Source: Paenibacillus harenae (GTDB lineage Bacteria > Bacillota > Bacilli > Paenibacillales > Paenibacillaceae). From it: a stretch of 64,000 bases of DNA. Within the stretch, counting starts at the first letter, position 1, and each line of letters starts with the position of its first letter. The DNA lies in the NCBI RefSeq assembly GCF_030812415.1, contig NZ_JAUSST010000004.1, forward strand, positions 124,001-188,000, given 5' to 3'. The notes beneath the pieces were generated by a model. The model had not been told where the DNA came from, did not search any database, and worked only from the letters and a program-made list of their open reading frames with translations. Shown piece by piece: positions 25,608-33,680 of this stretch. Both the position numbers and the translations under genes were made by a program.

Positions 25608-26000
25608 ATGCAGAATGTTTCCAAGAAGGAAGTCCGGAAACTAATCGGCAAATCCATCTATGCGGTACGTCCGGATGGTTCGGTCGTTACAGGGAAGCTT
25701 GTACGCATTCATCGCAATAAGCTTATTCTTGAGCCTCTTGGCAAGGATAAAGGAAAAAAAGTGCAGACTAGCTTTTTTTTCATCCCGCTGCTTTTGTTTA
25801 GCGTGCTTGCGGTAGGCGCCCTTTGCAGTTGCGGCTGCGGCGCTAAAGCTGGCAACTGTTTCAACAAATGCGGAGGCGGTTATGGCGGCGGTTACGGTGG
25901 AGGCTACGGCGGCGGTTATGGTGGAGGCTACGGTGGCGGATATAACGGTTACGGCAACGGTGACGGCTATCAAGGCAGCGGCTACTATAGCGGTTTCTAA
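25608..26000 (+). CDS. Gly/Tyr-repeat, Cys-containing small protein (possible spore surface protein)
   Basis: 130 residues with a strong AAAGGAGG site before ATG 25608. Residues 1-50 are basic and beta-like (VSKKEVRKLIGKSIYAVRPDGSVVTGKLVRI), 55-75 are hydrophobic (FFFIPLLLFSVLAVGALC), a Cys cluster follows (CSCGCGAKAGNCFNKCGGG), and the tail is about six GGGY repeats. Similar small Gly/Cys-rich proteins are common in spore coats of Paenibacillaceae, but I recognise no exact family. The hydrophobic run may be a membrane helix. Confidence 0.75.
   Translation: MQNVSKKEVRKLIGKSIYAVRPDGSVVTGKLVRIHRNKLILEPLGKDKGKKVQTSFFFIPLLLFSVLAVGALCSCGCGAKAGNCFNKCGGGYGGGYGGGYGGGYGGGYGGGYNGYGNGDGYQGSGYYSGF
25873..25945 (+). 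repeat. 12-bp tandem repeat coding for (Gly-Gly-Gly-Tyr)n
   Basis: About six copies of a 12-bp unit GGNGGNTAYGGN inside the small protein gene, with a 24-bp higher-order alternation (GGCGGTTA.. then GGAGGCTA..). Such repeats change copy number easily. Confidence 0.8.
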
Positions 26001-26014
26001 AGAAGTTTAGGCGT

Positions 26015-26467
26015 TCAAGGCGAGGTCAACGGTTTGATAAGCTCATAGCAGCGAAGATCCTGGTGGTAGTGGACGACGGAGTACCCAAGCTTGACGTAGA
26101 ATTGTCTGGCTTTGTCGTTAACTGAATCCACGAACAACCGGACAGCTTTGCAATGGTGGGCCCCACCGTAGGCCTCGCCTTGCGCCATTAAACGCTTTCC
26201 CCATCTTCGGTTCTGATGGTCGGGATGGGTTACGAGCATATCTACATATAGGACTTCGCCCATAATCTCGCAGCGGACAAAGCCGATAGGCGGACTATTC
26301 TTGGAAAGCGATGCGACATACGTCATGCCGCTGCGGAATCGTTTCGGCAGCTCTCGGACGATCTGCGCGTCGAGTGGACGGGCCGTATGAGAGAGCGGAA
26401 GCAGCTCGGTACGAATAAGCCGGACGAGCTCGGCGTCGTCGGTTCTAGGATTTCGCAATCTAATCAT
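26015..26467 (-). CDS. GNAT-family N-acetyltransferase
   Basis: About 150 residues. N-terminal RNPRTDDAELVRLIRTEL, acetyl-CoA loop VTHPDHQNRRWGKRLMAQGE (Q/R-x-x-G-x-G/K variant NRRWGKRL) and C-terminal ARQFYVKLGYSVVHYH are classic GNAT elements. Start options are ATG 26467 (GGA 9 nt upstream), ATG 26476 and TTG 26488; 26467 fits best. The acetylated substrate is unknown. Confidence 0.85.
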   Translation of the reverse strand: MIRLRNPRTDDAELVRLIRTELLPLSHTARPLDAQIVRELPKRFRSGMTYVASLSKNSPPIGFVRCEIMGEVLYVDMLVTHPDHQNRRWGKRLMAQGEAYGGAHHCKAVRLFVDSVNDKARQFYVKLGYSVVHYHQDLRCYELIKPLTSP

Positions 26468-26608
26468 GGCATTCATTCCTATCTGCAATGCGTATGTTGC
26501 CGCCTCGATGGGCGCCGCATGGATTTGCCGTTGTCAGGCTACACTAGTATATGTGCTGTGCGGGTGAATTGCGCCGCATGCAAATTATTCAAGAGCGGTT
26601 TATGGTTC

Positions 26609-26637
26609 TTGACGAACCGGATATAACGGCATATAAT
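26609..26637 (+). promoter_or_regulatory. ilv-leu operon promoter
   Basis: TTGACG (26609-26614), 17-bp spacer, perfect TATAAT (26632-26637). Transcription would start near 26644 and run through the T-box leader. Confidence 0.88.
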
Positions 26638-26643
26638 AAAGAA

Positions 26644-27018
26644 AGTCTTATCTACCGCATTGGCTTACAGCCTCAGTGGTAAATATATTATCGGCAATGA
26701 TGAGGACGAAGTGCTAAGGGCTCTTTTGAACAGAGAGCAGACGGATCAGCTGCAACCGTCGCCAAAATCCCTTTTCTACGAGCTCACCTCGGAGCTGTTT
26801 CCCTGAAAAGCATCGACCGATGCGCATTAGGGGAAATCGCAGGGCAAGCGTTAAAGTGCCAAAGGTATGAACGAGTATGTGCACATCGTTCTTGCCTGTG
26901 GAGGTTATACATTGAATATGTATAACGAATTTGGGTGGTACCACGGAAGATCAACCTTTCGTCCCTCGTTGCTTCGACATGAAGCAGGAGGAGCGAAAGG
27001 TTTTTTTGTTTTTTTGAG
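26644..27018 (+). ncRNA. T-box leader, leucine-type, controlling ilvB-ilvN-ilvC-leuA
   Basis: T-box RNAs sense uncharged tRNA. Stem I begins TGATGAGGACGAAGTGCTAAGGG-like (26699 on) with the distal GACGG/CCGTC hairpin; the specifier region reads GAGCTCACCTCGGAGC, where CTC (26783-26785) would be a leucine codon, as in the B. subtilis ilv-leu leader. The T-box TGGGTGGTACCACGG is at 26932-26946, and the terminator AACCTTTCG/CGAAAGGTT plus U-run at 26953-27018. Charged tRNA-Leu should cause termination. No gene is needed in this 540-bp gap. Confidence 0.93.
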
Positions 27019-27031
27019 AGGAGGATGACTG

Positions 27032-28777
27032 ATGGTAACGCAAGATGCTCAGCTTAAGTCAAAAGAGGAATTAATGGAAAGACTCTCGATGCCCGAGGTC
27101 ATATCTGGATCGGAAATATTGCTCCGCAGTCTGTTGCTTGAGGGTGTAGATTGCGTATTCGGTTATCCAGGCGGCGCCGTATTGTATATTTATGATGCGA
27201 TGCACGGCAACCCTGACTTTAACCACGTGCTGACTCGCCACGAGCAAGGCGCGATTCACGCGGCTGACGGCTATGCCCGCGCTAGCGGCAAGGTCGGCGT
27301 ATGTATCGCAACGTCGGGACCGGGCGCGACTAACCTCGTAACCGGTATCGCAACTGCTTATATGGACTCTGTGCCGCTCGTCGTTATTACGGGCAACGTC
27401 ATCTCCTCCCTGATCGGATCGGATGCGTTCCAAGAGGCCGACATTACCGGCATTACGATGCCGATTACGAAGCACAGCTACCTTGTTCGAAATGTAGAGG
27501 ATTTGTCGAGCACGATTCACGAGGCGTTCCATATCGCGAACACAGGCCGCAAAGGCCCCGTGCTCATCGATATTCCGAAGGACATATCCGCGGCGAAGAC
27601 GCTGTTCAAGCCGGTAACGGAAGTTAGCATTCGCGGTTACAATCCAACGGTAACGCCGAACAAGCTGCAGCTTGATAAGCTGGTTAAGGCGATTGAAGAA
27701 TCGACTCGTCCGCTTATTCTTGCAGGCGGCGGCGTAGTTTACTCCGGAGCCCATGAGGAGCTGCTCGAGTTCGTGACGAAAACGGACATTCCGATCACGA
27801 CGACGCTTCTTGGTCTTGGCGGCTATCCAAGCGGCAACGATCTGTGGCTTGGCATGCCGGGCATGCACGGTACGTATACGGCTAACATGTCGATCCAGAA
27901 CGCGGACTTGCTTATTAATATCGGCGCACGGTTCGATGACCGCGTGACGGGCAAGCTTTCCGGATTCGCGCCGAAAGCGAAGATCGTTCATATCGATATC
28001 GATCCGGCCGAGATCGGCAAGAACGTGCCGACGGACATTCCGATCGTCGGCGACGTGAAGACGGTCCTCGGCTTGGCGAACAAGATCGTGAAGCGCGCGG
28101 ACAAAGCGGACGCATGGCGAGCCGACATTCAGAAGTCGAAGGCGGCGCACCCGTTCCGCTACATCGATTCCGAAGACGAGCTTAAGCCGCAATGGGTCGT
28201 GGAGCTTATCCACGAGACAACAAGCGGCGACGCGATCGTAACGACGGACGTAGGACAGCATCAGATGTGGGCGGCCCAATATTACAAATTCAACAAGCCG
28301 CGTTCTTGGGTAACGTCGGGCGGACTTGGCACGATGGGCTTCGGTTTCCCATCGGCGATCGGCGCCCAAATGGCGAATCCGGATCGTACGGTCGTATCGA
28401 TCAACGGCGACGGCGGCATGCAGATGTGCGCGCAGGAACTCGCGATTTGCGCGATCAACAACATACCTGTTAAGGTTGTTATTATTAATAACCAGGTACT
28501 CGGCATGGTTCGTCAATGGCAGGAGCTTATCCACGAGAACCGATTCAGCCATATCGACCTCGCCGGCAGCCCGGACTTCGTCAAGCTTGCCGAAGCGTAT
28601 GGCGTTAAGGGTTTCCGCGCTTCGAACAAGGAGGATGCGAAAGCGGTTTGGGAAGAGGCGCTTAATCATCCAGGTCCGGCCGTCGTGGAATTCGTCGTTC
28701 GCAGAGATGAGAATGTGTATCCGATGGTCGCACAAGGAAGCACTATCGACCAAATGATCATGGGGGATTCGGAATGA
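27032..28777 (+). CDS. ilvB: acetolactate synthase large subunit
   Basis: 581 residues; a ThDP enzyme making acetolactate or acetohydroxybutyrate, the first common step to valine, leucine and isoleucine. Motifs: VFGYPGGAVLYIYDAM, HEQGAIHAADGYARASGKVGVCIATSGPGATN (with the catalytic Glu of RHEQ), FDDRVTGKL, and the ThDP motif GDGGMQMCAQELAICAINN. AGGAGG lies just before ATG 27032. Its stop overlaps the ilvN start (ATGA), so the two subunits are coupled. First gene after the T-box. Confidence 0.97.
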   Translation: MVTQDAQLKSKEELMERLSMPEVISGSEILLRSLLLEGVDCVFGYPGGAVLYIYDAMHGNPDFNHVLTRHEQGAIHAADGYARASGKVGVCIATSGPGATNLVTGIATAYMDSVPLVVITGNVISSLIGSDAFQEADITGITMPITKHSYLVRNVEDLSSTIHEAFHIANTGRKGPVLIDIPKDISAAKTLFKPVTEVSIRGYNPTVTPNKLQLDKLVKAIEESTRPLILAGGGVVYSGAHEELLEFVTKTDIPITTTLLGLGGYPSGNDLWLGMPGMHGTYTANMSIQNADLLINIGARFDDRVTGKLSGFAPKAKIVHIDIDPAEIGKNVPTDIPIVGDVKTVLGLANKIVKRADKADAWRADIQKSKAAHPFRYIDSEDELKPQWVVELIHETTSGDAIVTTDVGQHQMWAAQYYKFNKPRSWVTSGGLGTMGFGFPSAIGAQMANPDRTVVSINGDGGMQMCAQELAICAINNIPVKVVIINNQVLGMVRQWQELIHENRFSHIDLAGSPDFVKLAEAYGVKGFRASNKEDAKAVWEEALNHPGPAVVEFVVRRDENVYPMVAQGSTIDQMIMGDSE

Positions 28778-29259
28778 AGAAGCATACGATCGCAGTAATC
28801 GTTAACGATCAGCCCGGCGTTCTGCAACGCGTATCCGGCTTGTTCGGACGCCGCGGCTTCAATATTGAGAGCATTACGGTAGGCACGAGCGAGGAAGCCG
28901 GCTTGTCGCGTATGGTCATCGTCACGACTGGCGATGATCACACGCTCGAGCAGACCACAAAGCAGCTGTACAAGCTGATCGATGTCATTAAGGTAATCGA
29001 TCTTAGCGCGAACCCGATGGTTGCGCGCGAGCTTGCACTCATCAAGGTAGCCGCCGAGCCATCGGCTAGACCGGAAATTCTCGGCGTTGTCGATACGTTC
29101 CGCGCGGCAGTTGTCGATATCGGCACGCATACGCTAATCGTGCAAGTGGTTGGCGATACGGAGAAGATCGACGCGATGGTCGAGCTCCTTAAGCCTTACG
29201 GCATTCGCGAGTTGTCCCGCACAGGGGTAACGGCACTTAACCGGGGCAATTCGAAATAA
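28774..29259 (+). CDS. ilvN: acetolactate synthase small (regulatory) subunit
   Basis: 161 residues with an N-terminal ACT domain (KHTIAVIVNDQPGVLQRVSGLFGRRGFNIESI) that binds valine for feedback control, and the usual C-terminal domain (TLIVQVVGDTEKIDAMVELLKPYGIRELSRTG). Overlaps ilvB by 4 bp. The following 140 nt to ilvC contain small inverted repeats (CTCCC/GGGAG; AGCGG/CCGCT) that may adjust relative expression. Confidence 0.96.
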   Translation: MKKHTIAVIVNDQPGVLQRVSGLFGRRGFNIESITVGTSEEAGLSRMVIVTTGDDHTLEQTTKQLYKLIDVIKVIDLSANPMVARELALIKVAAEPSARPEILGVVDTFRAAVVDIGTHTLIVQVVGDTEKIDAMVELLKPYGIRELSRTGVTALNRGNSK

Positions 29260-29281
29260 TAGCGGCTTGTTAAAAGACTAA

Positions 29282-30394
<1,113 letters not shown>

Positions 30395-30405
30395 TAAACG
30401 GCGTC

Positions 30406-30493
30406 TATACGCAAAATGATATGATCCCGGTACACCGGAGCGCATGCGGCAATCGACTGACGATCCGCATGCGCCCTTTGCGTATACCGGGAT
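30406..30493 (+). promoter_or_regulatory. ilvC-leuA intercistronic region with two mutually exclusive hairpins
   Basis: Three perfect inverted pairs: TATACGCAAA (30406-30415) with TTTGCGTATA (30477-30486); ATCCCGGTA (30424-30432) with TACCGGGAT (30485-30493); and, nested in both, GCGCATGCGG (30440-30449) with CCGCATGCGC (30465-30474). The first two share 30485-30486 and cannot both be fully formed. No T-run follows, so this is not a plain terminator. A role in mRNA processing, stability or a folding switch is likely. Confidence 0.75.
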
Positions 30494-30522
30494 AATTCTG
30501 TTCACGGAGGTGCTAGGATCAC

Positions 30523-32067
30523 ATGCGGAAAATTTATATTTTCGATACAACGCTTCGTGACGGGGAACAATCTCCAGGCGTCAACCTGAATACGAAGGAG
30601 AAGGTCGAGATCGCGCTGCAGCTTGAGAAGCTGGGCGTCGATCGCATCGAAGCAGGCTTCCCGGCTGCATCGCCGGGCGATCTGGCAGCCGTTAACGCGG
30701 TTGCTCGCGCAGTGAAGAACGCTAGCGTCATCGGTCTGTCCCGCTCGCGCGAGCAGGATATCGACGCGGTGCGCGAAGCGCTTATCGGCGCCCAAGATCC
30801 GAGTATTCACGTCTTCCTTGCAACGAGCCCGATTCACCGCAAGCATAAGCTGCGAATGGAGAAGGAGCAGGTGCTCGAGACGGCGGAGCGCGCCATTCGG
30901 TACGCGAAGCAATATTTCAGCAAAGTGGAGTTTTCTCCGGAGGATGCGGGGCGCACAGAGCTTGATTTCCTCTGCCAAGTGACGGAGATGGCGATCAAGG
31001 CCGGCGCTACGGTCGTCAACATTCCCGATACGGTCGGCTACTTGAATCCGCTTGAATACGGCAACATCTTCAAGACGCTCAAGGAGAACGTTCCGAATAT
31101 CGAGACGATCCAGCTTAGCGCGCACTGTCATGACGATCTCGGCATGGCAACGGCCAATGCGCTATCGGCGATCATGAACGGCGCGGATCAAATCGAAGGC
31201 ACGATCAACGGCATCGGCGAGCGCGCGGGCAATACGGCCCTTGAAGAGGTGGCGATGGCGCTTGCGACGCGCCCTGATTTCTTCGGCGCGCAGACGACGC
31301 TGAACCTGAAGGAAATCGCGAAGACGAGCCGCCTCGTGAGCAAGCTTACGGGCATGGTCATTCCGGGCAACAAAGCAATTGTCGGAGCCAATGCGTTCGC
31401 GCATGAATCGGGGATTCACCAGGATGGCATGCTGAAGGAAAAGACGACGTACGAGATTATTTCGCCGGATACGATCGGACTTAAGGAATCGAAGCTTGTC
31501 CTCGGCAAGCATTCGGGACGCCACGCGTTCCGCGAGAAGCTGATCGACCTCGGCTACGAGCTTGAGAACGAATCGGTCAACGCGGCGTTCGCGAAGTTCA
31601 AGGACTTGGCTGACCGCAAGAAGAACGTGACGGACGAAGATATTCGCGCGATGCTCGAAGAGAAGCTCGTCGATACGCCGGAAGTATTCACGCTGGAGAC
31701 GATCCAAGTGAACTACACGAACCAATCGACGCCTAGCGCTTCGGTTCGCATTCGCAAAGCGGATGGCGAAGCGGCCACGGAAGCGGCAGTCGGCAACGGC
31801 TCCGTAGACGCGATCTACAACGCGATCGACAAGGCAACGGGCGAGACGGTCGAGCTGGAGGATTATTCCATCAAGTCCGTATCGCAAGGCAAGGACGCTC
31901 TTGGCGAGGTGCATGTCGTGCTGAAGCAGAATGAAGTGTCCGCTCAAGGCCGCGGCCTGAGCACCGACATTCTTGAAGCAAGCGCGCGCGCATATATCGA
32001 CGCGGTGAACCGCTTGATCGACAAGCGCAAGTTACCGGGCCGTCGCGATAAGATGAGCCTGATCTAA
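30523..32067 (+). CDS. leuA: 2-isopropylmalate synthase
   Basis: 514 residues; condenses acetyl-CoA with 2-oxoisovalerate, the committed step to leucine. N-terminal TIM barrel with [16 protein letters not shown] (metal Asp and catalytic Arg), [10 protein letters not shown] and [18 protein letters not shown] (metal His pair), then [16 protein letters not shown] and the C-terminal LeuA regulatory domain (about 385-514) for leucine feedback. GGAGGTG lies before ATG 30523. Last gene of the T-box operon; leuB is separate. Confidence 0.97.
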   Translation: MRKIYIFDTTLRDGEQSPGVNLNTKEKVEIALQLEKLGVDRIEAGFPAASPGDLAAVNAVARAVKNASVIGLSRSREQDIDAVREALIGAQDPSIHVFLATSPIHRKHKLRMEKEQVLETAERAIRYAKQYFSKVEFSPEDAGRTELDFLCQVTEMAIKAGATVVNIPDTVGYLNPLEYGNIFKTLKENVPNIETIQLSAHCHDDLGMATANALSAIMNGADQIEGTINGIGERAGNTALEEVAMALATRPDFFGAQTTLNLKEIAKTSRLVSKLTGMVIPGNKAIVGANAFAHESGIHQDGMLKEKTTYEIISPDTIGLKESKLVLGKHSGRHAFREKLIDLGYELENESVNAAFAKFKDLADRKKNVTDEDIRAMLEEKLVDTPEVFTLETIQVNYTNQSTPSASVRIRKADGEAATEAAVGNGSVDAIYNAIDKATGETVELEDYSIKSVSQGKDALGEVHVVLKQNEVSAQGRGLSTDILEASARAYIDAVNRLIDKRKLPGRRDKMSLI

Positions 32068-32093
32068 ATCAGTCATTAGGAACAATAAGCAAT

Positions 32094-32156
32094 AAAAAAG
32101 AGAAGAAGACAGCAAGCAAAGGCGGTTATCGCTCTTACATGTTGTCTTCTTCTCTT
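32094..32156 (-). terminator. shared hairpin between leuA and the HD-GYP gene
   Basis: A 14-bp perfect stem AAGAGAAGAAGACA/TGTCTTCTTCTCTT with a 31-nt loop. On the minus strand it is followed by TTTTTTATT, so it is a good terminator for the HD-GYP gene; on the plus strand no T-run follows but it may still end leuA mRNA. Confidence 0.72.
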
Positions 32157-32276
32157 GCTATTCTAAACGGCATAGGAAAGCTTATGCCGTTGCATCATGC
32201 TTGTGAACGAGGGATATGTCGTGAATCTCACGAACTGATCTATGATAATGGCATCGAATGGAGAGCGTTAATTGTT

Positions 32277-33365
32277 TTATGAATAGGAAGCTGCATGAAG
32301 CACGGTCAAGTTACGGGATAAGGCCAGGTCAATTTCATAAGGGGCGTTAAGGTCATTGCCTTCCGCATCCCTGATGATCTGCACGACCGGACGATGGATG
32401 ATTGCCGAGTTGTACGACTTGACGATCCCCGTCTGGCCATTGCTAAGCTTCAATACGCTTAATAAAGGGTAAGCCGTTATTTGCTTTAGAAATATTTTGA
32501 CAAGATCGGCGTTAAAATAATGATTTCCCGAAGCAAACATAAACTCGATCACGTCATCTGTCTTGCAATTGCTCTGTCTCTTGGCTTTCGCAAGCAATCG
32601 AGCGTACAGATCCGATAAGGCTACGATTTGGGCATACTCAGGAAAGACGCTTCCTTTTATCCTTAGCGGGTAGCCCGAACCGTCATATCTCTCGTGATGC
32701 AGCAGCGCGCACTGAGCCGATGGGGCGGGCATGCCTTGAATATCGAGCAGCATTCGAAACCCTAATGCGGTATGGCTCTCCAGTTGCTCCTGCTCCCGCG
32801 CGGTTAAGTTCCTCTCGCCGGCGGTTATCGCCGCAGGCAATTGCGTCATGCCGATGTCGAATAACAGCGAGCCTATCGTTAGTTCAAGCATCCTCTCGGC
32901 GTCATACCCGCATTCCATTCCGATTATCGTCGATAAGATGGATACATCTATAGCATGCTCGTACAAAGTTTGGTCGTAAGCTTGTAGTTGGGCCAGCAGG
33001 CTCGTCGTTTCGGATTGCGATAAAAAATCGTTGACCGAGTTGCGATAGAGCCGCTTATGCCGCTGCTCTGTTTCACCCGAAAAGGCATGTCCGCATAAAG
33101 AATGATTGTCCAGCCGATCTATAATTTGATTGAATAACAGCGTTCTGTTCGGTTTGTTGTCCGGAATAAGGGGCGGCTCCGATTGCTGGGCTTGCCCCTC
33201 GCGATGCTCGATCCACACGTTACGGATTTTGCGCTGGATCAACCGTTTAATGTAAAGCTCCGTCATGACGGTTCCCTTGCCCAAGATCATCGTTCCGTTA
33301 TCGGCGAGGATCGGTTTGGCCAGCAAGTCGCCTTCTTTCAAATTTGTTACGTCCGCTTCACGCAT
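32277..33365 (-). CDS. HD-GYP domain protein with a degenerate HD motif
   Basis: 362 residues. An N-terminal 60-residue region (MREADVTNLKEGDLLAKPIL) is common in HD-GYP proteins, the HD-GYP domain spans about 125-290 and a small beta domain ends the protein. HD-GYP enzymes hydrolyse cyclic di-GMP. Here the metal-binding HD is Phe169-Asp170 (LLFDIGMTQLP instead of HDIGK), while His137, His198, His223, the RYDGSGYP (GYP) motif and Asp252 remain. It may therefore bind but not cleave the nucleotide. Divergent from the STAND-LuxR gene. CATTCGGAGCG upstream has no strong ribosome site apart from AAAGGGGGA. Confidence 0.85.
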   Translation of the reverse strand: MREADVTNLKEGDLLAKPILADNGTMILGKGTVMTELYIKRLIQRKIRNVWIEHREGQAQQSEPPLIPDNKPNRTLLFNQIIDRLDNHSLCGHAFSGETEQRHKRLYRNSVNDFLSQSETTSLLAQLQAYDQTLYEHAIDVSILSTIIGMECGYDAERMLELTIGSLLFDIGMTQLPAAITAGERNLTAREQEQLESHTALGFRMLLDIQGMPAPSAQCALLHHERYDGSGYPLRIKGSVFPEYAQIVALSDLYARLLAKAKRQSNCKTDDVIEFMFASGNHYFNADLVKIFLKQITAYPLLSVLKLSNGQTGIVKSYNSAIIHRPVVQIIRDAEGNDLNAPYEIDLALSRNLTVLHAASYS

Positions 33366-33680
33366 TCGGAGCGTCCCCCTTTCTCCTCTTCATCGTTCGT
33401 ATGCTCGCTTCTTCTTGTTGATCCAAGCGTAACATCGTATGATCAGCGGATCTATTATCCCTATGGCCCTTTCATGGTATCCGAAAGGATACTTTTGCAA
33501 GAAATCAAGTTTCACTCCTATACCGACGCCTATATTTTCACCGCGAACGATTGCTTCACGCCGCCTTAAAGAGGCTTAGCCGTTGACGCTTGGCGCAAGG
33601 TGCAATAATCCGTGAAATAAGAAGATTAATCATGTAAAATAATGCTGTAGGTTTAATAATTCGAAACGGGTGAGCTCTTT
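33366..33680. other. 315-bp divergent regulatory gap between the HD-GYP and STAND-LuxR genes
   Basis: No gene seen. It contains GTATCC-GAAA-GGATAC followed by TTTT (33477-33496) and copy B of the 37-bp element. Promoters for both genes must lie here, but none stands out. Confidence 0.55.
33529..33565. repeat. 37-bp intergenic element, copy B
   Basis: Matches copy A at 22089-22125 with CCTATATTTT, CACCGCGAACGAT, GCTT and GCCGCC in the same order and orientation. Confidence 0.6.

Noticed and set aside
27071..28753. A 560-codon open frame on the minus strand opposite ilvB
   Set aside because: It is the mirror of the ilvB codon pattern, has no family resemblance or ribosome site, and ilvB is certain. 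Similar long antisense frames lie opposite sucA, leuA and rsgI.
30421..30493. Rho-independent terminator between ilvC and leuA
   Set aside because: The hairpins are strong but no T-run follows, and leuA has no clear promoter of its own; the structure is listed as an intercistronic element instead.
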